The position numbers were made by a program, and so were the translations under genes. 64,000 nt of DNA from CBCYMI01 sp965183855. GTDB lineage: Bacteria > Pseudomonadota > Alphaproteobacteria > Caulobacterales > Maricaulaceae. The stretch lies in assembly GCA_965183855.1 (NCBI GenBank), contig CBCYMI010000016.1:1-64000 (forward strand), given 5' to 3'. How positions within the stretch are numbered: the first letter of the stretch is position 1; the number at the start of each line of letters is the position of its first letter. Positions 1 through 8,469 of this stretch are shown here, piece after piece. Below the pieces are notes generated by a model. That model was not told the origin of the DNA. It ran no database searches and saw nothing but the letters and a program-made list of their open reading frames with translations.

Positions 1-2
1 GC

Positions 3-62
3 CTAAAGAAATCAAAAGAACAAGAGATTTGTGAATGTGAACAGTGTATGATTTACGGTTAA
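3..62 (+). CDS. C-terminal end of a protein cut by the left window edge
   Basis: Frame 3 is open from the window edge to a TAA at 60-62. It encodes about 19 residues ending in a Cys-rich tail (C-E-C-E-Q-C-M-I-Y-G). The CxCxxC pattern looks like a real protein end, perhaps a metal site, but 19 codons is too few to name a family or to exclude chance. It would belong to the archaeal segment. Confidence 0.3.
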   Translation, partial: LKKSKEQEICECEQCMIYG

Positions 63-216
63 ATTAAAAGAACATAATAGACTCTAATCAAGGAAAAAAC
101 GTTTCGATATGCAATGTAATAATAAAAAAATTGGATGTTATCATGACAGTTCAATACATATGGATGGGAGTAGGAAAATGCTTAGTTCGTGGATGTAAAT
201 GTGTGAAATTTGAAAG

Positions 217-549
217 TTAGAGTCCAGATAATTTGTTTTCTAATTCTTTGATTTTATTTTGATATGTATTAGAAACATTTTGTGCAAATTCTTTGTGCGC
301 CAAGATAATTGCAGATAACGCCTCTTTGTATTTTGGATGGCCTTTCTTAATCACATCACAGGATTCAAGAGATGTAATATGGCCAGTAACAGTTGCAATC
401 GCACCTTTTTGATTAAATTGTACAATTCCACCAAATGCTTCAATTTGCATATATGCAGATTCGGATTTACATTTGTAAGTCACCCTTCCAGTTTCAGTGT
501 TAAATAACTGAGTGATGCCTCCAGGTTTTCGAGTTACAGTAACGGTCAT
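217..549 (-). CDS. Hypothetical protein, archaeal segment
   Basis: A 110-residue protein I do not recognise. The N-terminal two thirds looks like short beta strands rich in Thr, Gly and Val. The last 35 residues (ending NKIKELENKLSGL) look like an amphipathic helix or short coiled coil. There is no signal peptide or membrane segment. No Shine-Dalgarno site precedes the ATG at 549; an A/T-rich box (about 572-582) lies some 25-30 bases upstream, as expected of an archaeal leaderless promoter. It lies just downstream of the ferritin gene on the same strand. Composition supports a real gene; function is unknown. Confidence 0.6.
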   Translation of the reverse strand: MTVTVTRKPGGITQLFNTETGRVTYKCKSESAYMQIEAFGGIVQFNQKGAIATVTGHITSLESCDVIKKGHPKYKEALSAIILAHKEFAQNVSNTYQNKIKELENKLSGL

Positions 550-599
550 GAATTGAACTGGAAATAATCAGGTATTAATTATTTTAGAAAAAAGAATTT

Positions 600-1115
600 C
601 TAGGCAGCAACATCAGGTGGTGCTGCAGCATCAGTTGCTAAGATTTTATCAATCTCATTAATTGCCAACTTGTCCCTTCCAATCAGATCAAATTTTTGCA
701 AGACAGTTTCAAACTTTGTTTCTTCTTGAACTTGTTCATTAACAAACCATTCCAGAAATACATACGTAGAATGATCTTTTTCTTTTTGGGCAATATCCAC
801 CATTGCATGAATTGCTTTTGTTACGACCTGTTCATTTTTCAATGCGGTTTTTATCAAACCTTCAAGAGATTTGTACGAGCTTAACGGTGCCTTGGTTGCA
901 GAAATGCTTGCAACTGCCCCCATATCATTTAGATAATGAACAATTTTTAGCATATGTGTTCGTTCCTCATCAGATTGGAGGTAAAAGTAATCGGCAGATC
1001 CTTGATATCCCGTAACTTCACACCAAGAGGCCATTGCAAGATAACTACTTGATGCAGACGATTCTAACGTCACTTGATCATTGAGAGCCTTTCTCATTTT
1101 AGTGGAAATTTTCAT
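600..1115 (-). CDS. Ferritin (non-haem iron storage protein)
   Basis: A 171-residue ferritin of the FtnA type, which oxidises Fe(II) and stores ferric mineral in a 24-subunit cytoplasmic shell. The four-helix ferritin fold is apparent. Ferroxidase ligands are visible: E18 in helix A, E51 and H54 in the SDEERTH motif of helix B, a glutamate near 94 (LKNEQ), and the NEQVQEE stretch of helix D. Length matches the family. The C-terminus ends in an Ala/Pro-rich tail. The gene sits 21 bases from the stop of the Nramp-like gene on the same strand, so the two may share iron or metal handling, although a TATA-like box lies just before the ferritin start. Part of the archaeal segment. Confidence 0.9.
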   Translation of the reverse strand: MKISTKMRKALNDQVTLESSASSSYLAMASWCEVTGYQGSADYFYLQSDEERTHMLKIVHYLNDMGAVASISATKAPLSSYKSLEGLIKTALKNEQVVTKAIHAMVDIAQKEKDHSTYVFLEWFVNEQVQEETKFETVLQKFDLIGRDKLAINEIDKILATDAAAPPDVAA

Positions 1116-1136
1116 AGTATTAGGTAATTAACCATA

Positions 1137-2447
1137 TTAAAAAAACTTGCTGAAATCAGGACCAAATCTCAACACCACAAATACAATGGCAAATCCAATA
1201 AGAAAAAGGATTCCAGATATGCTGAGAAGTTTCAAGCCAAAGGATGGTTGATGTGTTTTAGCAAGAAATTTACCCGTAACCAGTCTAAAATTAAAAATTG
1301 CAATTATAGGTGCAATTACAAATGACAAAACAGTTGCAAAATCAACCAGTTCTTTGAGATTATTTCCAAATTGAAAAATCACCACCAATGATCCACTTGA
1401 AATAATGATTAAGAAAATTATGTAAAAGATACGGAATTTGGAGTTTATCTTTTTATTGTTTCTAGGAAAAATTAATTCTATTGTTCTTTGTAATGATCTT
1501 GAATATCCATCAAATACAGCAATAATGGTTCCAAACATTACAGTGAATGCAGACGCTGCGATTATTATGTAACTCCAATCTCCAATAGTCTTAGTGTACA
1601 ATGTCACTATTTCATGTGCAAAAAGAGAATTGTTGTTGGGCAGGGTATTACCAGACCCATAAAAAATGTAAGAACCAAGAGTGACAAACATTACAGCAAG
1701 AATTCCTGTAATCAGATACCCCAATCTAAATTCAAACAAAGTTTCTTTTAATTTTGGCTTGTAGTTTGTTTGCTTCATCCGTTCTAGAGTCCACAAGCTA
1801 TTCCAGCTGGAAAGATCAACAGCAGTTGGCATCCACCCCATTAATGCCAATAAGAAAAAAATTCCAGACACGTCCAAAAGATCTTTTGGTTCGAATTTAG
1901 ATACATGTTCTATAGGGCCATTATACACAGTAAGCAAAAATGCAGAGACAGTGGAAACCAATAAAACAATAGCAATTATTTTGATCAGACTATCAAGAAC
2001 ATTGTATTTTCCAACTGCCAATATACCTACACATACCACAAACAAAATCACTACAGTCCACTCTCCAAGAAAATTAATTCCAAATAGATTTTCAAAAAAC
2101 CCTGCAGTTACAAATCCTACAGCCCCTGTAACAAAGAACATGGATAAAATGGTTAACAAAAAATACAACCACAAAGCAGGTTTTCCTAGTTTATTGTAAC
2201 CATCAATAATACTTGTTTGAGTGGAATTTGCATAACGAGAGCCATACTCAAAAAAAGGATATTTTAACAAGGTTACCAGTACCACAAATCCTAAAATCAT
2301 CAAACCAAAATCAGCTCCTGCACGAGTAGATTGAACTAAATGAGACACTCCGATTGCAGTGCATGCAAACAATATACCAGGTCCAGCCGTCTTAGAAAAC
2401 CTAGACAATTTTACACTCATGATATTAAAAAAACGTGTGAAGATCAT
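1137..2447 (-). CDS. Divergent Nramp-family transporter
   Basis: A 436-residue membrane protein with about 11 hydrophobic segments and the Nramp (SLC11) arrangement. The helix-1 region begins GPGILFA and continues STRAGADFG, as in Nramp. However, the DPGN metal-binding motif of helix 1 is replaced by roughly GVSH, and the MPH motif of helix 6 reads MPTAVD. In canonical Nramp proteins these residues bind Mn(II) and Fe(II), so substrate and coupling are probably different here. The start may be the ATG at 2420 (tenth residue, MSVKLS) rather than 2447, since no ribosome site marks either. It lies upstream of ferritin on the same strand. Confidence 0.8.
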   Translation of the reverse strand: MIFTRFFNIMSVKLSRFSKTAGPGILFACTAIGVSHLVQSTRAGADFGLMILGFVVLVTLLKYPFFEYGSRYANSTQTSIIDGYNKLGKPALWLYFLLTILSMFFVTGAVGFVTAGFFENLFGINFLGEWTVVILFVVCVGILAVGKYNVLDSLIKIIAIVLLVSTVSAFLLTVYNGPIEHVSKFEPKDLLDVSGIFFLLALMGWMPTAVDLSSWNSLWTLERMKQTNYKPKLKETLFEFRLGYLITGILAVMFVTLGSYIFYGSGNTLPNNNSLFAHEIVTLYTKTIGDWSYIIIAASAFTVMFGTIIAVFDGYSRSLQRTIELIFPRNNKKINSKFRIFYIIFLIIISSGSLVVIFQFGNNLKELVDFATVLSFVIAPIIAIFNFRLVTGKFLAKTHQPSFGLKLLSISGILFLIGFAIVFVVLRFGPDFSKFF

Positions 2448-2602
2448 GCATATAATCTAAAAATTTTTAGAGTATAAAATAAAGCATGCATTACAAACAT
2501 AATTCTAAAAATATTGATAATTTAAGCTAAAAATATTTCAATGAATCAGTAAAGAAATTAATTGAATTTTAAATGATGATTATAGTTTCACAGTTTAGTA
2601 TG

Positions 2603-2974
2603 TCAAAGGACATTCACATTCCAAGAACCATCAACCCAGACACCTATTACTTTGACACCCAAACCCCAAGAAGAGATAACTTTCACTCCTTTCTTAATTT
2701 GTGAGATATGTTCTTCATCAGACACAGGATTTCCGGCACAATCATAATGACCTGACACCACAACCATCTCAGATTTGTGGGCATTGATTGAAATGCTAAT
2801 TTTGGATTTAATTGATGCAAGATCTAGATTTTCTGCTACCTTATGATCAACTCCAGGCTCAGTAATGGCATCAACAAAATCAACGGAATAGTTTTCTTTG
2901 ATCCATTTTGCCAAAGGTATCTGAATTCGTCCATCCATGCAAGACACAGACGTTGCAAATTTTCCTTCAGCCAT
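2603..2974 (-). CDS. Small beta-carbonic-anhydrase-like protein
   Basis: A 123-residue cytoplasmic protein carrying the zinc-site pattern of beta-class carbonic anhydrases: C12-x-D14-x-R16 (SCMDGR) and H76-x-x-C79 (GHYDC). These supply Cys-His-Cys zinc ligands and the Asp-Arg pair that orients the active site. It is much shorter than typical beta-carbonic anhydrases (about 190-220 residues), retaining little beyond the core. CO2/bicarbonate interconversion is a reasonable guess for an autotrophic archaeon, but catalysis is not shown by sequence. It could instead be a zinc protein of unknown job. Confidence 0.7.
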   Translation of the reverse strand: MAEGKFATSVSCMDGRIQIPLAKWIKENYSVDFVDAITEPGVDHKVAENLDLASIKSKISISINAHKSEMVVVSGHYDCAGNPVSDEEHISQIKKGVKVISSWGLGVKVIGVWVDGSWNVNVL

Positions 2975-3003
2975 GGTTAGCTAAAAACAGACTGCCTTAA
3001 AAA

Positions 3004-3558
3004 TTATGTTCCATACAAAAAACAATCTAAGGTATGATCATCCACCATACCTATAGCCTGCATTAATGCATAGCAAATTATAGGACCAACAAAATTAAAT
3101 CCACGTTTTTTAAGATCTTTACTCAATTTTCTGGAAGTTTCCGTTAATGCAGGTATTTCAGACAATTTTTTGAATTTATTTTTGATTTGTTTGTGATTAA
3201 CAAATCCCCACAAATAGTTGTCAAAAGAACCAAATTCTTCCTGTATCTTGATAAACTGTTTTGCATTATTGACTGCAGAATTCACTTTGAGACTATTGCG
3301 TATAATAGATTCATCTTGTAGTAATCTATCCACATGTTTTTTTGTGTATTTTGAAACCTTCACGACATCAAAATCAGAAAAAGCCAATCTGTAACCCTCC
3401 CTACGTTTAAGAATAGTAGTCCAAGATAAACCAGCTTGTGCACCTTCCAATATTAAAAATTCAAATAATTTTCGGTCATCATGTTGTGGTTGTCCCCATT
3501 CTTCATCATGATATGTAATATTTGGCTCATCTTTTGCCCACTGACATCTATTTTTCAC
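3004..3558 (-). CDS. tag: DNA-3-methyladenine glycosylase I (archaeal copy)
   Basis: A 184-residue Tag-family base-excision repair enzyme that removes 3-methyladenine from alkylated DNA. The zinc-snap ligands C5, H17, H175 and C179 fall at nearly the same positions as in the E. coli enzyme, and the motifs YHDEEWG, GLSWTTIL, VGPIICYALMQAIGMVDDH are intact. Full length. A different tag gene lies at 56159-56746 in the bacterial part; the two proteins are clearly diverged, so they are not a duplicated assembly segment. Stand-alone gene, reading away from the divergent membrane-protein gene at 3607. Confidence 0.93.
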   Translation of the reverse strand: MKNRCQWAKDEPNITYHDEEWGQPQHDDRKLFEFLILEGAQAGLSWTTILKRREGYRLAFSDFDVVKVSKYTKKHVDRLLQDESIIRNSLKVNSAVNNAKQFIKIQEEFGSFDNYLWGFVNHKQIKNKFKKLSEIPALTETSRKLSKDLKKRGFNFVGPIICYALMQAIGMVDDHTLDCFLYGT

Positions 3559-3577
3559 AGTTTGGTTTATCAGGCGA

Positions 3578-3585
3578 TATAAAAT
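3578..3585 (+). promoter_or_regulatory. TATA-box-like archaeal promoter element
   Basis: The sequence TATAAAAT lies 22-29 bases upstream of the ATG at 3607, with no Shine-Dalgarno site between. This is the spacing expected for archaeal leaderless transcription, in which RNA starts at or just before the start codon. It supports an archaeal origin for this segment. Confidence 0.5.
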
Positions 3586-3606
3586 ATTGTTTACTAAAGA
3601 TAAATC

Positions 3607-3852
3607 ATGAAATTAAATCCACAGCTACTACAAATCAATAGGAATTTTCTGATATGTTTTGTTATTTCAGCATCCTTATCTGCAGTAACTGCACAATTAT
3701 TGGTAGAGTATGAGAATTATCTCAACACAACAATCACAATAGTTATAGGATACATAATTTACTTTGGGATTTTTTCAGTATTATTTTACTTTGATAACAA
3801 AGATCGTTACAAGTCCATGAAATCAAATATGATTAAGCTTCTGGGTTCATAA
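3607..3852 (+). CDS. Membrane protein fragment, truncated at the junction
   Basis: The reading frame gives 81 residues with two hydrophobic segments (about residues 14-32 and 41-60) followed by a charged stretch. I do not recognise the family. Only codons up to about 3835-3840 are archaeal; the last four residues and the stop come from DNA belonging to the antisense of the serine hydrolase gene. The native protein is probably longer at its C-terminus. The TATA-like box at 3578 supports expression in the archaeon. Confidence 0.5.
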   Translation: MKLNPQLLQINRNFLICFVISASLSAVTAQLLVEYENYLNTTITIVIGYIIYFGIFSVLFYFDNKDRYKSMKSNMIKLLGS

Positions 3853-4786
3853 ACACGCCATTGCACCAAGCCAGTTTGTATGGGAGCACACGATCTTGTC
3901 CATGATATTGTATTGAAAGCAATTGTTTGAGCGTATCAGGCTTAAGATATTTCTTTTTATCCAGTTCTCCATTACATGCAATTAATTGCAATAATTTTGC
4001 AAGATCTTTTGCTATTGTACAGCCATTTACAGCGGGAAGTTTAGCTTTAAGCCATTGGGTATATCCATTTGCTTTAGGTGTTGACCAGGGTTCAAGAAAA
4101 GCGGCTTTAGTTTCGGGATTAATGGGAGAAAGATCTGGGGCTTGTGTTGGTTTAACAAGTTTTGCGCAATGATGATGTTTTGTTTCATCAAGTCCTATAT
4201 GGATATTAAGGTTTAATGCGGTATTGAATTGCTCTTTAACGAGTTTGCTTAAGGTTAGACCTGTTGTTCTACGGGTTAATTCATCTACCAAAAACCCCCA
4301 TACAACAGGGTGATAGCCACTCATGCTTCCTGGTTTCCAAAATGGAGTCATTTTTTCCAGTTTTTTACAAATCAGTTCATGATTCAGCCAGTCAGATGCA
4401 TTGATTGGCTCTCTTATTCCAGACAATCCTGCTTGATGTGAGAGAATATGGCTAACAGATGTGTCTTGCTTACCATTTTGTCCAAACTCTGACCATATAT
4501 CTGTTACTTTTTGTTGGTATTTTACGATCTTTTGATCAACAAGAATTGCAAATGCAAGTGCAGAAATTGCTTTTGTAACAGAAAAGATAGGTGTAAGCGT
4601 TTGTTCTTCCCATTTATTTTCCTGTTTACGATCTCTATATCCTCCCCAAAGATTAACGACGCACTTTCCTTGATAATATATAGAATAGGAGGCTCCTGTT
4701 TCTAGTTCTTGATCAAAATGAGTTTGAAATACATTCAATACGTTTTCAAAAGGAGGAAGTGCAAATCCTTCTATCTTTATTGTCAT
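3833..4786 (-). CDS. Serine hydrolase (class C beta-lactamase/esterase family), C-terminus missing
   Basis: Residues 1-316 of a beta-lactamase-fold hydrolase of the EstB/penicillin-binding type. The nucleophile motif is S69-V-T-K72 (FSVTKAIS), and a tyrosine motif (SGYHPVVWG) follows near residue 158. Members of this family usually run to 380-400 residues and finish with a conserved HxG element that activates the nucleophile. Here the frame stops after NPEA at the HindIII junction, so that element is lost. No signal peptide, so probably cytoplasmic. Substrate cannot be told. The intact source gene is probably functional; this copy is broken by the junction. Confidence 0.85.
   Translation of the reverse strand: MTIKIEGFALPPFENVLNVFQTHFDQELETGASYSIYYQGKCVVNLWGGYRDRKQENKWEEQTLTPIFSVTKAISALAFAILVDQKIVKYQQKVTDIWSEFGQNGKQDTSVSHILSHQAGLSGIREPINASDWLNHELICKKLEKMTPFWKPGSMSGYHPVVWGFLVDELTRRTTGLTLSKLVKEQFNTALNLNIHIGLDETKHHHCAKLVKPTQAPDLSPINPETKAAFLEPWSTPKANGYTQWLKAKLPAVNGCTIAKDLAKLLQLIACNGELDKKKYLKPDTLKQLLSIQYHGQDRVLPYKLAWCNGVFMNPEA
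3835..3840. other. Chimeric junction at a HindIII site
   Basis: The hexamer AAGCTT lies where archaeal genes end and alphaproteobacterial genes begin. The two genes that meet here, one on each strand, both stop within a few codons of it, and neither ends at a natural family boundary. HindIII is commonly used for partial-digest BAC libraries, so ligation of two unrelated fragments during cloning would produce this structure. Other HindIII sites occur inside the window (for example near 5180 and 5930), consistent with partial digestion. Alternatives are an in-silico assembly join or real transfer, which are less likely. Confidence 0.65.
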
Positions 4787-5076
4787 ATACAGTCTTTATC
4801 CTATAAACATTTATAAATAATTAGAAAGAGAAGTCTAATATCACCTGTTTACTTCTATTTTTCAAGTCCTAATCTCAAATTGAGTTTTAGGATCGTTTAT
4901 TTTATACGCAATAATCAATAAATAGATTAAAAAATTCTGTATTTATAGTAAAAACAAGTATTGTATTTCATATTATTTTAACTAAATTTACAAATTGCTT
5001 GGTATTAAATTAACTAAATAACAATTAGTATACTGGATTATAAAGTTTAATTTTTATTTTATTTAGGTGTTTTAGT

Positions 5077-7113
5077 ATGTATGTATCTTTTTATAAAAAA
5101 TCATTTTTTTTAATCATGTGTTTAATATTTAGTATTTTTATAATAAACACAAATGCTCAGGAAAACCATCAGGTTACTCTTAAAGCTTCGATTGAATATA
5201 AAGATTCTGTAGGAAATGTATTTTTGGAAGAGACCGAACCGTTCGTATTGACTCTGAATTCAATTATTCAGATTATAATTTCTGATGGCTATCAGCAGAG
5301 TATTTATTCAGGTCAGACCGCTATTTTTAAACATAATATTACCAATCGAGGTAATGTTGATGTCGATCTAGATTTTAATGTTTTAGTTCCAAATTCAGAT
5401 AGTCTATTATCTTATAGACTATATAATGTTAGTGATGATCAGGAAAATACTCTATATGATCATATGAAGAATAAAAGAATATTAACTTTGAATGCAGGAG
5501 ATGAACAAGAAGTTATTCTGGAAATCATAACCAATGAGTCTTTACAGGAAGATCAGAATTATCAATTTAAATTGTCTGGAACTGGCAATAGTCTCTCAGG
5601 TAAAGCAAGTCCTGTTAGAACGGAAGATAGAAAAACTGAGATTATTGATGCGTTAACTGTAAATCGTATTTCCGATGGTGTTGATCTAATTTATATTGGT
5701 AATCAGGCTGATAGTTCAACTAATCAGGCTCTTTTTGATATTCCAAATCAGAATGCACATCCTTATAATGCAAGAGAAGTAACATCAGAAAATATTGTTT
5801 TAGATTTTACTCCAGGAGAAGAGCTTGTTTTTTATTTGAGAGTAGAGAATGATAGTATTAGAGAAAAAGAATATGAGTTTGATGCAGGATTGTATTCAAA
5901 AGAGAGTTTTCCAGAAGATTGGAAGCTTAAAGTAATAGATATCTCTACATCAGAAACCATATTCGAAAGAGGAGATCGGAATCACGTTCAGAAAATAAAG
6001 ATTAAAGGAATTCCACTTGAGGGCAGGTATGATAATTATACTGTATTTAAGGTTACTGTCATTCCCCCAGTTTTAGGAAGTGAGGGCAGTTATGTATGGA
6101 ATTACCAAAATAGTCTTAATGATTTGAGCTTTTTACCTATTGATAATGATCAAAATGGAATTTATGAACAACCAATATTGTTTAAGGTAAGATCAAGTGA
6201 AGGTGGCACTGATCAGCTTGCCGTTTATTTCCAGTCAGGAAACAGGTATACTCTTTTACAAGCAAGTTCAGAAGGAGATAAAAATAGGGATGTTCTTGCG
6301 AATTCAGAGCAAGAATTGATTTATAATGTGTTTAATCTTGGTAATGTTCGTATGAATCTAAAAATTGATCGTTCAATCATGGAAGGAATAGAAATGTTAA
6401 ACCTTGATGAATTGTCTTTTTCTGGCAAGGATGGAGCAATCATTAGTGATTGTAAAACTTCTGAAGATTGTCAAACCAGTCTTAATCCTGGAGAAAAACG
6501 CCAGTTTAGATGGAAAGTTTCTTTTAAGGCTCCGCCACAATATTCTGAATCAGGTTATGAGCCTGTTCGCTATAAAAGCAATTTCAGAGTCTCCTATTTG
6601 GACAGCATTTTAAACCCAGAATCTGATGATTGGAAACAGGCAGATCAACAGAATAATTTTAATGTTGTAAAACCTGAAATCAAGGTTGAAAAAGAGGTTT
6701 ATAAATATGAAAAGTGTCAGAATGCCAATGATCCGTATCAAGGTATTAAACTGATTTCTGGAAATGCATTTAAGGAAGGAGATTGTCTCAAGGTTAAAAT
6801 TCAGATTGCCAATCAAGGAGAGCATAGATATTTCCCAGAAAATATTAATGTAAAATTTCCTGTTCTTCAAGGGTTGGAATTTGTTGAAAATAGCGTTAAT
6901 ATTTATCAAAAAGGCTCACATTCTATAGAAAACTCTAATCTTCTATCAGAAGGTCGTGATCCATCTTATTTTGTCTTTGATCTTAATCAGATTAACAAGA
7001 CGTTTGGGAAAGAGTTTAAGTTTGGTTTTACACGGCAGAATAATCCAATTAAAATTGACTTTCTTTTAAGAGTAAACAACTTCCCAAATTCAGGAATATC
7101 TGTTACAGATTAA
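5077..7113 (+). CDS. Large secreted beta-rich repeat protein (paralogue 1)
   Basis: A 678-residue protein with a signal peptide (hydrophobic residues about 9-25, then NAQ|EN). The rest is hydrophilic, acidic and strand-rich, with phrases such as NITNRGNVDVDLDF and NVFNLGNVRMNLKI that resemble the Ig-like DUF11/CARDB type of repeated domain. Four cysteines near 460-475 and 545-575 could form disulphides. No C-terminal membrane anchor or sorting signal is visible. A paralogue lies at 59796-61673; both share DLIYIGxQAD (here near residue 203) and EQPILF (near 364). Probably exported to periplasm or surface; function unknown. It is a single gene, with a structured RNA element in its 3' region. 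Confidence 0.8.
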   Translation: MYVSFYKKSFFLIMCLIFSIFIINTNAQENHQVTLKASIEYKDSVGNVFLEETEPFVLTLNSIIQIIISDGYQQSIYSGQTAIFKHNITNRGNVDVDLDFNVLVPNSDSLLSYRLYNVSDDQENTLYDHMKNKRILTLNAGDEQEVILEIITNESLQEDQNYQFKLSGTGNSLSGKASPVRTEDRKTEIIDALTVNRISDGVDLIYIGNQADSSTNQALFDIPNQNAHPYNAREVTSENIVLDFTPGEELVFYLRVENDSIREKEYEFDAGLYSKESFPEDWKLKVIDISTSETIFERGDRNHVQKIKIKGIPLEGRYDNYTVFKVTVIPPVLGSEGSYVWNYQNSLNDLSFLPIDNDQNGIYEQPILFKVRSSEGGTDQLAVYFQSGNRYTLLQASSEGDKNRDVLANSEQELIYNVFNLGNVRMNLKIDRSIMEGIEMLNLDELSFSGKDGAIISDCKTSEDCQTSLNPGEKRQFRWKVSFKAPPQYSESGYEPVRYKSNFRVSYLDSILNPESDDWKQADQQNNFNVVKPEIKVEKEVYKYEKCQNANDPYQGIKLISGNAFKEGDCLKVKIQIANQGEHRYFPENINVKFPVLQGLEFVENSVNIYQKGSHSIENSNLLSEGRDPSYFVFDLNQINKTFGKEFKFGFTRQNNPIKIDFLLRVNNFPNSGISVTD

Positions 7114-7203
7114 GAGCTGAATATATGGAAGAATTTTATTTCTTAATTTATCATATAAGGATGATTCTTTTGTCCTTATGATAAGACGCTAAACCATTGA
7201 AAT

Positions 7204-7298
7204 AGATTCTGATCTGTCTGGAATTTTAAGTGTTATCCTTACTCCTTTTTTAAAGAAAAGGGTTGTGTTTAATGCTCATTTCAGGCAGGTCAGAATTT
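7204..7298 (+). ncRNA. Long hairpin after the secreted-protein gene (candidate structured RNA)
   Basis: Bases 7206-7224 pair with 7278-7296 without interruption if G-U pairs are allowed, extended by two pairs outward. The interior folds further (CCTTTT with AAAAGG around 7242-7260). The non-Watson-Crick pairs are G-U on plus-strand RNA and would be A-C mismatches on minus, so the plus transcript is the likely structured one. A second, bulged hairpin at 7148-7185 (TTATCAT/AAGGA arms) precedes it. Neither is followed by a clear U-tract. It may be a 3'-UTR stability element, a transcription terminator or a small RNA. Confidence 0.4.
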
Positions 7299-7354
7299 TA
7301 TGTATGAGGGATGTGTTTTTGATAGTAAGAAAAACATATCTTGACAGATAGTCG

Positions 7355-8263
7355 TTATGAATGTTGATCAGGTTCATCCTTATATTCAATGAGACCTTTT
7401 TTTTGCGCTTTTTCCTGCATGACTTTTTGTAATTTTTCAAATGCTCTTGCTTCAATTTGACGAATTCGTTCTCTACTTACTTTATAAACTTCAGCAAGAT
7501 CTTCGAGTGTTTTTGGATGATCAGAAAGGCGTCTTTCTTTAAGAATATCCTGTTCTCTTTGATTAAGTGTTTTCATGGAGCTTTCAAGAAGAGACATTTG
7601 AATTTTATATTCATCTGTACGAGCCAGCCTGCTTTCCTGACTTTCCTGATCATCTTCGATCCAGTCTTGCCAGTCTGATTTTTGATCGGCATGAACGGGG
7701 GTATTTAAGGAAGCATCAGAATGAGACATTCTGCGATTCATCTCAATGACTTCCTTTTCACTCACATCAAGCTTGTTTGCAATTTGTGTAACTTGATCTG
7801 GATGTAAATCTCCTTCTTCAATTGCGTGGATTTCTCCTTTAATCCGTCTTAGATTGAAAAACAGTTTTTTTTGTGCTGCTGTCGTTCCCATTTTAACCAG
7901 AGACCAGGATCTTAGAACATATTCCTGGATTGCAGCTCTAATCCACCACATGGCATAAGTTGTCAATCTAAATCCTTTATCTGGATCGAATTTTTTGACG
8001 GCTTGCATTAAACCAAGATTGCCTTCTGAAATCACCTCCGCCATTGGTAGTCCATAATTACGGTATCCCATAGCGATTTTTGCAACCAAACGTAGATGGG
8101 ATAAAATTAAGCGATGTGCTGCTTCACGATCATTTTTTTCCTGCCAATCTTTTGCAAGCTGAAACTCTTCTTCTTTTTCTAACATAGGCAGTTTACGTAT
8201 TTCTGACAAATATTGTGACAAACCCGATTCTGAGGCTGAAGGTAAGGAAGGCAAATTACTCAT
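7355..8263 (-). CDS. rpoH: RNA polymerase sigma-32 factor RpoH
   Basis: Heat-shock sigma factor that directs RNA polymerase to chaperone and protease promoters. Region 2 (SEGNLGLMQAVKKFDPDKGFRL, then TYAMWWIRAAIQEY) and region 4 (helix-turn-helix ending VSRERIRQIEARAFEKL) are complete. The RpoH box, QKKLFFNLR, which separates RpoH from other group 3/4 sigmas, is present near residue 130. I start at the ATG at 8263 (MSNLPSLP, 302 residues), as most alphaproteobacterial RpoH proteins begin this way and a purine-rich AAGAAAG precedes it. A longer frame starts at 8311. rluD lies upstream on the same strand, the usual alphaproteobacterial pairing. Confidence 0.95.
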   Translation of the reverse strand: MSNLPSLPSASESGLSQYLSEIRKLPMLEKEEEFQLAKDWQEKNDREAAHRLILSHLRLVAKIAMGYRNYGLPMAEVISEGNLGLMQAVKKFDPDKGFRLTTYAMWWIRAAIQEYVLRSWSLVKMGTTAAQKKLFFNLRRIKGEIHAIEEGDLHPDQVTQIANKLDVSEKEVIEMNRRMSHSDASLNTPVHADQKSDWQDWIEDDQESQESRLARTDEYKIQMSLLESSMKTLNQREQDILKERRLSDHPKTLEDLAEVYKVSRERIRQIEARAFEKLQKVMQEKAQKKGLIEYKDEPDQHS

Positions 8264-8469
8264 TTGGATAAACTTTCTTAATAATTCTATACGAATTGCT
8301 TCATTATACACAAACCAGATTACAAATAAAGTTAATCTATTGTCATTTTCAGAGTTGCAAATTAGTGGTGTGTGTTTAGTTTATTTATGTATGTATTTTT
8401 TAAAAGAGTTAAATAGCTATGTTATGATTTTCAAATTCAAATCTTTATATCTGCAAATAATTTTTTTAA

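Noticed and set aside
3004..3558. Two tag genes in one window suggested a duplicated or misassembled segment
   Set aside because: The two proteins differ at most positions outside the zinc and active-site motifs and lie in segments from different organisms.
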